From: Legionella steigerwaltii | Lineage (GTDB): Bacteria; Pseudomonadota; Gammaproteobacteria; Legionellales; Legionellaceae | Assembly (NCBI RefSeq): GCF_001468065.1 | Contig: NZ_LNYZ01000014.1 | Location: forward strand, 49,999-113,998 | Reading direction: 5' to 3' | DNA length: 64,000 nucleotides | Shown here: piece after piece, positions 27,700-37,578 of the stretch | Layout: every line of letters starts with the position of its first letter | How positions within the stretch are numbered: position 1 is the first letter of the stretch | Notes under the pieces: model-generated | Told to the model about the DNA's origin: nothing | Databases searched by the model: none | Seen by the model: only the letters and a program-made list of their open reading frames with translations | Position numbers and translations under genes: made by a program

Positions 27700-28390
27700 T
27701 GCAATTAAATCATTCAACTCACTAGCCTTACCGCCTGATTGGGTTTATAAAAATCAAAAAACTTTTTTACAATCAGTCTACGATCTTATTGGTGCACCAT
27801 TAAGAATGATTCTTTTACCCGATGGAGTTTCAGAAAAATTACATTTGACTTCGTTACGCGGCGAACGTTTTAGAAAAGTGTTACCTGAATTACAAGGTCG
27901 AGTTTTGGATATCGGTGCTGGAGATAACCTACTTATTCATTTATATCGAAATTATGCAAGTTTATTAAATAGCTCTCCAGAAGACGCATATCAAAGTATT
28001 GGTGTTGATGTGGTTGATTGGAATAGTGACTGTACAATTATTCAAAACTCAGCACATCTTCCATTCGAAGATAATAGCTTTGACACGGTTAGTTATATCG
28101 CCTGTTTAAATCATATCCCAGAGCGATTTGAATCGCTTCTGGAGATCCGCAGATTATTACGGCCTAATGGCAAAGTTATTGTGACCATGATAGGAAAAGT
28201 TATAGGCAAAATTGGGCATGCTCTATGGTGGTATAGTGAGGACAAGCATCGTGACGTGGACGAACATGAAGAAATGGGTATGGATGAATCAGAGATCATG
28301 GATTTGTTCACCAAAGCGGGTTATAGCTTAAAGAAACGTGAAAAGTTTGTATATGGTTTAAATTCCATGTATATATTTGTACCTAAATAG
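27692..28390 (+). CDS. Class I SAM-dependent methyltransferase (second in block A)
   Basis: 232 aa. Motif I is VLDIGAGDNLLIHLYR (about 73-88), then GVDVVDWN with the acidic adenosine-binding residue and FDTVSYIACLNHIPE as motif II/III. It belongs to the Methyltransf_11 group. It overlaps the GT2 gene by eight bases, so it is probably part of the same pathway step, such as modifying the sugar that is transferred. Confidence 0.82.
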   Translation: MDNAIKSFNSLALPPDWVYKNQKTFLQSVYDLIGAPLRMILLPDGVSEKLHLTSLRGERFRKVLPELQGRVLDIGAGDNLLIHLYRNYASLLNSSPEDAYQSIGVDVVDWNSDCTIIQNSAHLPFEDNSFDTVSYIACLNHIPERFESLLEIRRLLRPNGKVIVTMIGKVIGKIGHALWWYSEDKHRDVDEHEEMGMDESEIMDLFTKAGYSLKKREKFVYGLNSMYIFVPK

Positions 28391-28401
28391 TGGGACTTAA
28401 T

Positions 28402-30135
28402 ATGTTTACTTCCCAGTTTTTTAATCGCCTAAATAGCCATTGGCTTGTGTTTACTTTATTCTTTATTTTCGCATCTCTATGGCTAATGAATACTTGGGGA
28501 CCGGCACCAATTATTTTAACAAATGGAGACGCCGGAAACGTCTCCTCAATTGTTGCTAGTAACATGAATCCAGAGCGGTTTGTACAGGATCCTTTATTTT
28601 CTGATGCACAAAATTTTAAATTTTATTGGACAATTTCTGTTCCATTAACCCAATTTATAACCTATTTTACGCATGATATTGGCCAGGCTTATTTGCTTCT
28701 TATTTGGCCGATTATATTTGTGCAGTTAATCGGTTTTTACTTGCTTGGGTTATATTTATTTTCTAATAAGGGGTGGGCTTTTTTACTAGCCATACTCTCG
28801 CTAAGTCCAGTATTTGTTTTTCCGGGAGAGCTATGGGGACAACTTGATGTACCCCTAACTCGAAGCTATTACGGTGTTTTATTCCCTTTTATTTTATTTC
28901 TATCACTCAAAAAAAATAACAAAATCTGGCTCCCATTTGTAGTGATGGGATTATGTGGCCTGAGTGTTTATGTTCATCCAGTCAGTGCTCCCTCTGTCTC
29001 GTTTGCATGTCTAACTGCTTTATTCATGTGTAAGCCTACAGAGCGTAGTTGGCTAAAACAATTATCAGTAATTTTTGCTGCAGGTGTGATGTTCTTAGTT
29101 GTTGCCGCCCCATTTATTATTAGTTTCTTTAGTGGGTTTCCTTCTTCAGAGAATATTCATAATAACAGCAGTTCTGCAATTGCAGCGCATTATATGACTG
29201 AAGCAGCGGGACCTCAATACTACAATGTATTAAGTATTCTCAATTCATTATATTCATTGTTGTTCCAAGGGAAGTGGTCTTGGTTTTGGCTCATAGGGTT
29301 AATTGGATTGCTCATAGTCCCAACCTTCTCGAAAAAACCTTATTATGAGCGTAAATTTTTTATTTTTTTTATTGTAGGTTTGTTAATTTCTTCTGTGGGA
29401 ATTGCTTGGTTGGATCAAAGCATTGCGAGAATGTACGGAAGATATCCTGCAGAAATTGACTTAGTACGTAATAGCAGATATCTAATTCCATTATTACTAA
29501 TAGGGGGCGTAAGATTTTTTGCCAGCATCAATATTAAAATTCTTAGCAAATATCGTCCCGCTTTTTGGTTCCTTATTCTCATATTTGTTTATCGATGGTT
29601 TATTGATTTCCCAACTACATTTACTACTTTCTTAGTAAATCAAGTGCAACATAAGCAGACTGAAAATCTGGTGAATAATAGTTCAAATAAAAAGATGCTG
29701 AATTACATTAAATCACTACCTACAGGTTCCAAAATCATGGCCTTTTCTCTAGATAGTGATAGTAATGGCTTAATTGAAGATATAATGCTTGCAATCCGAT
29801 ACTCCAGTTTTCAACCGATAGCTCATCTTAGAAAAGATCTCAATTTCTTAAGTTATAGTGGACGTGGTTTACAAATTTTGGAATGGCAAAAAGAAGCGGA
29901 GCAACTTGCATTAATTAAGAAAGAGGATGATCAATCTAAGCTCAAACTATTAAAAGAGTTTATGCAAGCACATAAAGTGAATTTGCTTTTGGTTTATGAG
30001 CCTGATGTGTCTGCTGAATTAAGAAGTCTTTTCAATTCTCAATTTGAGCTACTTTATAAACAAATAAATTTTTCCTTGTATGCGTATAATCCCAATGATT
30101 CAAAAATCAAATCGGCTCATCAGGATAACTTATGA
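28402..30135 (+). CDS. Polytopic membrane protein, GT-C glycosyltransferase-like
   Basis: 577 aa from the ATG at 28402, which has GGAC upstream; the longer reading starts with GTG at 28390, overlapping the previous stop. About 10-12 membrane helices cover residues 12-400. The first periplasmic loop carries acidic NGDAGN, where GT-C enzymes keep their catalytic acidic residues. The C-terminal about 150 residues are soluble, with alternating beta and helix segments. I call it GT-C-like from this layout, not from a clear family signature. As the last membrane component after the GT2 and flippase it could attach the lipid-linked sugar to the O-antigen in the periplasm. Confidence 0.68.
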   Translation: MFTSQFFNRLNSHWLVFTLFFIFASLWLMNTWGPAPIILTNGDAGNVSSIVASNMNPERFVQDPLFSDAQNFKFYWTISVPLTQFITYFTHDIGQAYLLLIWPIIFVQLIGFYLLGLYLFSNKGWAFLLAILSLSPVFVFPGELWGQLDVPLTRSYYGVLFPFILFLSLKKNNKIWLPFVVMGLCGLSVYVHPVSAPSVSFACLTALFMCKPTERSWLKQLSVIFAAGVMFLVVAAPFIISFFSGFPSSENIHNNSSSAIAAHYMTEAAGPQYYNVLSILNSLYSLLFQGKWSWFWLIGLIGLLIVPTFSKKPYYERKFFIFFIVGLLISSVGIAWLDQSIARMYGRYPAEIDLVRNSRYLIPLLLIGGVRFFASINIKILSKYRPAFWFLILIFVYRWFIDFPTTFTTFLVNQVQHKQTENLVNNSSNKKMLNYIKSLPTGSKIMAFSLDSDSNGLIEDIMLAIRYSSFQPIAHLRKDLNFLSYSGRGLQILEWQKEAEQLALIKKEDDQSKLKLLKEFMQAHKVNLLLVYEPDVSAELRSLFNSQFELLYKQINFSLYAYNPNDSKIKSAHQDNL

Positions 30136-30183
30136 TGTGTAAATAGAGTTTGGCTGTAATCATTGCTTTAGGTATAAAACAAA

Positions 30184-32064
30184 ATGTGTGGTATTGCGGG
30201 CATTATAAATTTTGACCGATCCTTAATTTCAAAGAGTATGCTGAAAGCGATGACTGACAGCATTGCTCATCGTGGACCAGATGGTGAAGGATTTTGGTTC
30301 ACGGAGGGAGTTGGTTTAGGGCACCGACGATTGGCAATAAGAGATTTAAGTGATGCGGGTCATCAACCGATGCAAGATGCACTTAATCAGATTTCTATAA
30401 CCTATAATGGTGAAATTTATAATTATGATGAGATACGAAGCGATTTAGAAAAAGAAACGAATTATCTTTTTAAATCAAGCTGTGATGCAGAATTATTACC
30501 TATAGGTTGGCTAACCTGGGGGGAAAAATTATTTGATCGTATCGAAGGAATGTTTGCTATAGGTATATGGGATCATCGCACTGAAACATTAATTCTTGTT
30601 CGTGATGGTATAGGTATTAAACCTCTTTTTTATGCCCAAAATAACGCTTCATTATTTTTTTGTAGTGAAATTAAAGGGATACTTGCAACAAAACAATTTC
30701 CTATGGATATAGATGAGGGTGAATTTCATACATACTTGGCATCGGGTTATACAAATCCAGAGCACTCTTTAATAAAAAACATAAAACAACTTGAGCCGGG
30801 AACAATATTAAAAGTTTCATTTGATGGTTTGCACTCTTGCCGCAATTATTGGCAGCCGGTAAGAAAAGCAGATCAATCAATTCAATTAGATGATGCTGTT
30901 GATGAGCTTGAGATATTATTGTCACAAGTTATTAATCAAATGTTGGTTGCTGATGTTCCAATTGGCTTGTTACAGAGTAGCGGAATTGATAGCTCCCTGA
31001 TTGCACTTCTTACCCAAAGTGAGGTTATAAGTTACACTGCTCAGTTTAATGAAGCCTCACATGATGAAAGTATTTTGGCTCAAAAAATAGCTAATTTTAC
31101 TAAGCATCCATGGCGTGCAGTTTCTGTAGATCAAGCGAGTCACATGATAAATGATTTTTATCTTGTATCACATCATGTTGATGGGCAATTAGCTGATTCC
31201 AGTTGTTTCGCACATTTTGCATTATCAAGAGAAGCAAGCAATCATGTTACAGTTGCTATTGCAGGAGACGGCGCAGATGAAATATTTGCAGGATACTCCA
31301 CATACAAAGCAAGTAGGATTGCTCATTATACGAGGCCTATTATACCGAAATTTGTAGCAAAGCATCTTGGTGATTGGCTGTTTAAAAAATATGGGCATGA
31401 TGAGCGTCGCATACCTTGGCACGAAATGCTCATGCGCTTTCTCTGGGGCGTTTCAATATCTGAAGTACCCCATTCGCAATGGCGTCGGCTGGCTTATCCT
31501 TTTTTATTAAGTAAGTTATATAGTCCAACCATGTATGATTTTTTAAATGAAAATCCCCTGGCTAATTATGAAAAAGTTGTAGTTGATGCTCCTGGAGCCA
31601 TTTTTGATAAATGCTTACTGGCGGATCAACGAATCTATTTACCTGGTGACATGTTAACAAAAGTTGATCGGATGAGTATGGCTCATGGCTTAGAAATTCG
31701 AGTTCCCTTTCTTGATCGTAGAATTATCAACTTTGCAAGTAAGTTGCCTGAACATTTATTAAGCCCATTATTTGGCAAATCAAAACTCACCTTACGGAAA
31801 ATTTTATCCAAGCATTCTTTATTGAACGAGGTAGTAAAAGGGAAAAAGAAAGGATTTAACATACCTTTGGCGAGTTTACTTCGCAACCAATTGAATCCAG
31901 TAGGTGAGGAAATAATTATGAAAAATGCGGATATCTTTGCGCCATTTATTAATCCAGATAAATTAAGAGAAGTATGGCGTGAACATAATGATAGAGAGTT
32001 TAACCATGCTTATTCACTTTGGGCTTTACTTATTTTTGGTTCCTGGAGAATGAAGCATATTTAG
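30184..32064 (+). CDS. AsnB-type glutamine amidotransferase, variant active site
   Basis: 626 aa. The class II glutaminase domain begins MCGIAGIINF, with Cys2 as nucleophile. The synthetase domain has its PP-loop as LLQSSGIDSS, where the first Gly of the usual SGGxDSS is Ser. The interdomain motif normally RDRxGxKPLYY reads RDGIGIKPLFY. Such enzymes either make asparagine or amidate uronic acids in surface glycans. The location inside a sugar locus and the altered motifs favour sugar amidation, but that is inference. It is the last gene of forward block A and faces the reverse-strand block B. Confidence 0.82.
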   Translation: MCGIAGIINFDRSLISKSMLKAMTDSIAHRGPDGEGFWFTEGVGLGHRRLAIRDLSDAGHQPMQDALNQISITYNGEIYNYDEIRSDLEKETNYLFKSSCDAELLPIGWLTWGEKLFDRIEGMFAIGIWDHRTETLILVRDGIGIKPLFYAQNNASLFFCSEIKGILATKQFPMDIDEGEFHTYLASGYTNPEHSLIKNIKQLEPGTILKVSFDGLHSCRNYWQPVRKADQSIQLDDAVDELEILLSQVINQMLVADVPIGLLQSSGIDSSLIALLTQSEVISYTAQFNEASHDESILAQKIANFTKHPWRAVSVDQASHMINDFYLVSHHVDGQLADSSCFAHFALSREASNHVTVAIAGDGADEIFAGYSTYKASRIAHYTRPIIPKFVAKHLGDWLFKKYGHDERRIPWHEMLMRFLWGVSISEVPHSQWRRLAYPFLLSKLYSPTMYDFLNENPLANYEKVVVDAPGAIFDKCLLADQRIYLPGDMLTKVDRMSMAHGLEIRVPFLDRRIINFASKLPEHLLSPLFGKSKLTLRKILSKHSLLNEVVKGKKKGFNIPLASLLRNQLNPVGEEIIMKNADIFAPFINPDKLREVWREHNDREFNHAYSLWALLIFGSWRMKHI

Positions 32065-32173
32065 ATAATAACCCCAGAAGCATGTCTTATAAGAGCAACT
32101 CTCTCATTAAAAGTTTGGCTATTGCTGTAAGCTGATTATAAATTAATCCAAGATAATCTTCTTTTAGATAAAA

Positions 32174-33331
32174 TTATTCACTTTTTTTACGTAAAACAAG
32201 TTCCTTATAAAATGAGTCATAGTGGTCCACACAGGCCTCAAGAGAGAATTCTGAATGAGCACGTTGGCTTGCAGCTAATGAAAATTGCTTTCTTAGTGAG
32301 TCATTTGATGCTAAATAAAGCAAAGCGTCAGCCATTTTTGATGGATCATTTGGTGGTACAACAATTCCTGAAACGCCATCGATCACCGCCTCGCCATTCC
32401 CTCCTACGTTAGTGACAACCATTGGTAATCCTGCTGCCATACACTCAATTACTGCATTAGAAAATCCTTCTTCCAAAGAAGATAAAATACCTATATCGGA
32501 TGATTTAAGCAGAGCAGGCACATCGGATCGCGCTCCAAGCCATTTAACCGAGTCAGCAATGCTACATTCTTCTGCATATTTTTTTAACTCCGAACCTATG
32601 CCATCATCACGTCCAATAACTAGAAGATACCATGGGGTCGGTAAGCAAGCAGCGATCAGAGATAACGCCTCAAGCAGAACACGATGACCCTTGTAAGGGA
32701 TGAGGTTTGCTACAATAGCAAATACTAAGGCTGAATCGGGTATTTCCAGTTTATTCCGCACGCTCTGTCTGTCTTCTATGTCAGAAAATCTGGAAAAATT
32801 CACACCATTATAGATTAACCTTAATTTGGAATTGGGTACTCCTTCTTCTTTAAGCTGAGAAATAACCGCACGTGAATTTCCAAGAATAGCATTCATATGA
32901 CGGTGTAATCTTTTTTCGATCTTTGAAAGGACTGGGTATTTTGTCTGATAACTGTTTAAACTGCGGCGACTCATCACCTTAAATTTTTTAAATGTTAAAA
33001 TGGAGCAAATTCCTCCAATCAAATAGGCTGTGGGGAGGAAAAAATGCACGACTTTAAAACGCCGGTAAGATAAAAAAACAAGAAGTGACCCAAAAGAAAA
33101 AGACATACGGAACAGTCGATAAATGTAAGAAGCCCCCTGTTTATGCTTAAATAAAGGCGAGTTGACTTTAATTCCCATTTTTTGTAGTTCTTGGGCCAAC
33201 GCACCCGGTCGACCAATGCAAAACACTTCGACATTCCAATTTTTTTGTTTTAATTTAGGTAGAAGTTGAAAAAGATGCATTTCTGCACCACCAACATCTA
33301 AAGACCCAATCACGTATAGTATTTTATTCAT
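32174..33331 (-). CDS. GT4-family glycosyltransferase
   Basis: 385 aa. The N-terminus ILYVIGSLDVGGAEMHLFQL is the typical GT4 entry (GGAE), and the C-terminal domain has the donor-binding EEGFSNAVIECMAAGLP motif (E-x7-E). It is probably cytoplasmic and adds one sugar to the lipid-linked repeat unit. Last gene of reverse block B, 36 bases behind the Wzy-like gene. Confidence 0.9.
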   Translation of the reverse strand: MNKILYVIGSLDVGGAEMHLFQLLPKLKQKNWNVEVFCIGRPGALAQELQKMGIKVNSPLFKHKQGASYIYRLFRMSFSFGSLLVFLSYRRFKVVHFFLPTAYLIGGICSILTFKKFKVMSRRSLNSYQTKYPVLSKIEKRLHRHMNAILGNSRAVISQLKEEGVPNSKLRLIYNGVNFSRFSDIEDRQSVRNKLEIPDSALVFAIVANLIPYKGHRVLLEALSLIAACLPTPWYLLVIGRDDGIGSELKKYAEECSIADSVKWLGARSDVPALLKSSDIGILSSLEEGFSNAVIECMAAGLPMVVTNVGGNGEAVIDGVSGIVVPPNDPSKMADALLYLASNDSLRKQFSLAASQRAHSEFSLEACVDHYDSFYKELVLRKKSE

Positions 33332-33367
33332 TTATCCTCTAACTTTGCTAATAAATATAATGCCCTA

Positions 33368-34606
33368 TCAAGAGCAACCTATTTTTGAAAAATTGGAATA
33401 AGCAGGGCGGAACATTTTTTCGAGTTGATTTAACGCAAAAACAAAGAAAGTCAGCAGGAGTGCCATCTTAATCTGACTTATCCAATATGAAGGTTCGTCA
33501 CGTAAAATGGAATAGCTTATATAGAGTGATACAAAAGTAAGTATGGAGCCTTTGGTAATCCAATTAAAAAACATAGAAAACCACATAAAAATCAATCCTA
33601 TTCCATAAGTCCCCAAAACAAATAATTGAAAATTGTAGGCAGCACCCTGGCCATTGGGTATCTGTAAAACCTCTCCTAAAGAATTGAGCATCTTTCCCGC
33701 ATTCGGAGACAAAGAGGAGGTGAAAGGAAGTAAATTTGCAAAAACATGGAGTGAATTAGTTATCTTGCCTAAATCAAGCGACAAAACTAAATTGGTTAAA
33801 ATAGCCATTTGTTCGGGGCTTGGCTGGAATGTGTAAGTTCTGGAAATATAATCAAGATATTCACTTAATTCAAAGCCCTCTTTAAATAAAGCAGCATGTA
33901 CATACCATTTTAAATAATTTGAAACTTCTCCAATAAATGTAAGTAATAGAGCCACCAAAATAGGAGAAGCTATTTTATTTGATCTGGATAAGATGAGATA
34001 AGAAAAGATTAAAAAGGCTAAATGTCTGTATCCACTAATAACAGAGACACACACTGTGGCTAATGCTACGACGGCAATAAAAAATTTGAGGGCTTTAGAC
34101 TTAAATGGAGAAAAAAACAGTCCTCCAAGAAGAATCGTATCATAGGGGAAATGGTAAAAAAATAAATCCATAGAGCGGCCTGAACTGGCGATGATAAATT
34201 TATCTTTTGGCAAAAAAATCAAATCATAACTTTTTATCAGTACATAGACTTGAGCCAAACAAGCCATTAGTAGTAAAACCTGACATCCAATCCCATTTCT
34301 GTTTAAAACAACAAGGTGGTCCCGGTTTAAGGAAGAATTTTCCTTAACAACAAATAAAGACAACAATAAAGCAAGATCAGTAATAATATAAATGCTGAGC
34401 ACAAGTGCTGATGGAGTGTAGGTTACGGGAATACCAAAGAAATCAAAGCTAAAAGGAACCAAGACGACTACGGAGTAAAAACAATACAGCATCACGCTGA
34501 TTTTACACCAATAGGGTTTTCTCATTGAAATAAAACTGTTAATTAAAAGTAATGTAAAGTGCATCATCCATGTAAACACAGTAAGAAGTTCCACTTTGTT
34601 CCTCAC
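33368..34606 (-). CDS. wzy: Wzy-like O-antigen polymerase
   Basis: 412 aa with about 10 hydrophobic helices and one large periplasmic loop (about 260-330). The short motif SGYRHLAFLIFSYL matches the region where O-antigen polymerases keep a conserved Arg after a Gly. Wzy proteins have little sequence conservation, so the call rests on topology and its place between wzx and a glycosyltransferase. The start is uncertain: a GTG at 34606 gives this length, and a GTG at 34594 has AGGA at a better distance. Confidence 0.68.
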   Translation of the reverse strand: MRNKVELLTVFTWMMHFTLLLINSFISMRKPYWCKISVMLYCFYSVVVLVPFSFDFFGIPVTYTPSALVLSIYIITDLALLLSLFVVKENSSLNRDHLVVLNRNGIGCQVLLLMACLAQVYVLIKSYDLIFLPKDKFIIASSGRSMDLFFYHFPYDTILLGGLFFSPFKSKALKFFIAVVALATVCVSVISGYRHLAFLIFSYLILSRSNKIASPILVALLLTFIGEVSNYLKWYVHAALFKEGFELSEYLDYISRTYTFQPSPEQMAILTNLVLSLDLGKITNSLHVFANLLPFTSSLSPNAGKMLNSLGEVLQIPNGQGAAYNFQLFVLGTYGIGLIFMWFSMFFNWITKGSILTFVSLYISYSILRDEPSYWISQIKMALLLTFFVFALNQLEKMFRPAYSNFSKIGCS

Positions 34607-34643
34607 AAAAAAAATTAGATATCCTTTAGTAATAACAAAAAAA

Positions 34644-36047
34644 TCAGGGCTGGCGGCTAATAAAGTAACTTCGTAACCCTATTTTTAAATGCCTTTCTTC
34701 TGCTAAAAACATCAATGAGAAAAAAATCAAATTGATGCCATAAACAACTGAGTATGAGTACATTACACCGGTCATGCCAAACGCTGGAATGAGTAAGTAA
34801 TTGGCAGCTACTTTACTTAACAGACCCAAAACTCCCGAAATAAAAATAAGGAAGTACTTTCTTGAGCTTGCAAAATAACTCACTAAAACAAGACTGGATG
34901 CATAAAGCGGTAATTGCAACAACCCTCTTTGGAATAAATAAGCGACTACTGATGTATTGTTCGAATTAAAAGCACCTCGTTCAAATAAAATAGATACTAT
35001 TTTATGCGCTGCAATCCACGAAAAAAACACAATGGCGATGCTGCCGCCAAAAATAATAAAGACCCAACGAAGAGCTAAAGATCTTACTGAGCGATTTGAT
35101 CCCGCAAATTCAGACGAAAATACAGGTAAAGTAGCTCGACTAATAGAGAGGGCTGCAAGACTTAAAATCAAAGCCAATACTCTATTTGCATAACCCAGGG
35201 AAGCAATAGACCCTGAGCCGAGATTGGCAGCAAAAAATTGATCGATGATCGGGCCCAGAGCGATTAGAGCCTGGCCAAGAGTAATAATGCCAATTCCTTT
35301 GCCGAGCTCACCCCAAAATTTACATTTAAAAGTAAAGCGTGGAAAAGGAAGCTCCCCTGAGCGGTGTAAGGAAATTGAAAGCACGAGTAAATGAACTATA
35401 TAGCCTATCACTGTTCCCCAAACCAGTGGTTCTAACTGTAAGTTCGAAAAACACACAATAGCCAGGCACAATATAAAAGCTGGAATGGCTTCATATAAAG
35501 TGTTTTGATGACGTCCTACCGCCAATAACCAGACGGAAAATAAGCTTATAACGGCTCCTAATGGTGCTAAAAAAATGAGCGTATTTGCCATCGTTTTTGC
35601 GATTTCTTTTGTATGCTCTGAAAATCCTAGTTCTTGTGTATTGAAAATAACCCAAAAAATGAGATAGCAAGATACCATGAAGAGAAATGCGATGACTAAT
35701 GTAAACCCAAATAATTCGCTATAAAAAAATGGAATTTCTTCAGGTGTGTTAGCGCGCATGCGAGCTAAAAGAGGAACTAATACTACAGTTAAAACACTAA
35801 GCCAAATTGATAAGGGCCAACTGAGAAGAGAAAAGAGAAACAAATAAGCATCTACAATTTCATCCGTACCATAATGCCAGGCCATGGACATTTCTTTTGC
35901 TGCACCGATGATTTTACCGAGAAGAATAAAAAGAATGATCCAAAACAATCCGCTTGCTATACGCCGCCATTCCAAACTAATGCACGCTAATTTTTCTTTA
36001 ATATCGAACTCTCTAAAAATAAAAGAAATCAATCTGTTTCCCACCAA
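34644..36047 (-). CDS. wzx: MurJ/Wzx-type lipid-linked oligosaccharide flippase
   Basis: 467 aa with about 12-14 membrane helices from residue 32. Features of the MVF/MOP family include GKIIGAAKEMSMAWHYGTDEIVDAYLF (quoted in part: AWHYGTDEIVDAY), the usual G..R.....FG....D pattern. It would flip the undecaprenyl-linked repeat unit. No ATG is near the expected start, so translation begins at TTG 36047, GTG 36044 or TTG 36032. First gene of reverse block B. A true MurJ for peptidoglycan would sit in a different context, so Wzx is favoured. Confidence 0.78.
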   Translation of the reverse strand: MVGNRLISFIFREFDIKEKLACISLEWRRIASGLFWIILFILLGKIIGAAKEMSMAWHYGTDEIVDAYLFLFSLLSWPLSIWLSVLTVVLVPLLARMRANTPEEIPFFYSELFGFTLVIAFLFMVSCYLIFWVIFNTQELGFSEHTKEIAKTMANTLIFLAPLGAVISLFSVWLLAVGRHQNTLYEAIPAFILCLAIVCFSNLQLEPLVWGTVIGYIVHLLVLSISLHRSGELPFPRFTFKCKFWGELGKGIGIITLGQALIALGPIIDQFFAANLGSGSIASLGYANRVLALILSLAALSISRATLPVFSSEFAGSNRSVRSLALRWVFIIFGGSIAIVFFSWIAAHKIVSILFERGAFNSNNTSVVAYLFQRGLLQLPLYASSLVLVSYFASSRKYFLIFISGVLGLLSKVAANYLLIPAFGMTGVMYSYSVVYGINLIFFSLMFLAEERHLKIGLRSYFISRQP

Positions 36048-36434
36048 AAAAAAATTTCCCTATAGCTAAGACACCTGCTTTGAATCGTTTCACTATTTAG
36101 AATCAGATTATATTCTTGGACGTCTTAAATGGGTTTGAGAGAAAACTTCTTGTTAACATCCCCTCATCAATTTATAGCAAAATATGGGTACCACTTTTAT
36201 TGTGGCGTATATATCCATAACATGTTGGCACATTATCATAAATCCTGGTTTAGGGAAACTCTAATTTTTGAGCGCTAAATGGGCTAGAGGATTATTTTTT
36301 AAAGCTCGAATATTAAATTTTTTTTGAATATACTATCGCAAACAACATCAATTAGTTATTTGACTCTAGATAAGAATCGCTTTCGTAGCAAATTATCAGC
36401 AGCCAAGTAGCGTTTTAAAAAGGGATAAGCAATT
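36048..36434. other. Gene-free divergent control region between wzx and wzz
   Basis: 387 AT-rich bases between reverse block B and forward block C. No ORF or palindrome of note. TTGACT at 36360-36365 could be a -35 element for wzz but has no good -10 at the right spacing. It is the natural place for the promoters of both blocks. I did not find a JUMPstart sequence. Confidence 0.5.
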
Positions 36435-37481
36435 ATGGCAGGAATGCAAAAAGAGAGCTCACACGATACTCATGGTGTCGATCTCTTCGTCTTGCTTGGT
36501 ATGATTTATCGAGAAAAATGGAGCATTCTGTCTTGTGCTTTACTGACCCTATTAGCTGGATTAACCTATATTTATCTCAGTGTTCCTGTTTATGAAGTTA
36601 AAGCCTATATCTCAGCTCCAAATGAAGGGGATGTGGCTGCATTTAACAAAGGAATTCTAGCGAACCAATCTTTGATTGAACCCCTGAACACGAATTCAGT
36701 GTATCAAGTTTTTGGCAATCAATTGCTGTCTATTTCACTGAAAAAATATTTCTTTGAACATTATTATCTGTCATTTTTACAAAAAAAACCCAAAAATACC
36801 ATTGCCAAAGCGCATGTCTATAATGATTTTTCCAACAAACTGTCAATCAATGTAATTAAGAACACTAACCCAGTGCACTATGAAGTTGTAATCAAAGGAA
36901 CTGAGCCAAAATTGATGGCAGTTTGGTTGAAACAATATATTAGTTTAGTCAACAACCGCACGGTGCATTCCCTAATTAAGAGTATTGACAAACAGCGTGC
37001 CATCGCCATTTATAAACTAGAGCATGAGATTGATTTAATAAAAAATATCGCCCAAAAGAAGAAATTAGATCATATGGCTCAATTACATGAAGCCATCAAT
37101 ATTGCGCAAAATGCAAATATAAACATCCCAGTGGTAAACCAATATCATACGGTAGATGAAACCAATATGGCGTATATGCTTGGGGCTCCAGTTCTTCGCG
37201 CGAAAATTAAAAATTTATCTGAGAGAGATTCTAATGACCCATTTACTCCTGGTCTACGTAAATTGCAAGGCCAGCTTGATTTTTATAAATCATTTGTTAT
37301 AGAGCCAAAAGAAGTAAAAGTATTCCATTTGGATGGAACAATAGAAACACCAATTATCCCTGTTGCACCGAAAAAGAGATTGATTCTTACAATATCTCTA
37401 TTGTTAGGTATACTAGCAGGGGGAGCGTTAGGAATTACCCGAATTTTTTGGCGAAATGTCCATGCGCTAAAAAATTCCTAG
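36435..37481 (+). CDS. wzz: Wzz-type O-antigen chain-length regulator
   Basis: 348 aa polysaccharide copolymerase without a kinase domain. An N-terminal membrane helix (about 32-52) is followed by the Wzz periplasmic domain, a long coiled region (about 175-215) and a C-terminal helix (about 315-335) preceded by PVAPKKRLILTISLLLG, the usual Pro-rich motif. It sets the modal length of Wzy-made polymer. It is the first gene of forward block C, and its presence supports a Wzx/Wzy pathway here. Confidence 0.9.
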   Translation: MAGMQKESSHDTHGVDLFVLLGMIYREKWSILSCALLTLLAGLTYIYLSVPVYEVKAYISAPNEGDVAAFNKGILANQSLIEPLNTNSVYQVFGNQLLSISLKKYFFEHYYLSFLQKKPKNTIAKAHVYNDFSNKLSINVIKNTNPVHYEVVIKGTEPKLMAVWLKQYISLVNNRTVHSLIKSIDKQRAIAIYKLEHEIDLIKNIAQKKKLDHMAQLHEAINIAQNANINIPVVNQYHTVDETNMAYMLGAPVLRAKIKNLSERDSNDPFTPGLRKLQGQLDFYKSFVIEPKEVKVFHLDGTIETPIIPVAPKKRLILTISLLLGILAGGALGITRIFWRNVHALKNS

Positions 37482-37578
37482 TGACAGAAGATCACACCTC
37501 GTGTACCTTTTGTTAATTAAGAAGAATTAAAAATAGGTTTTTATTTAATCTCAGTACTCTGTTTGGAGGTGATGTTTA

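Noticed and set aside
36048..36434. JUMPstart/ops sequence before the O-antigen block
   Set aside because: No matching sequence seen in the gap.
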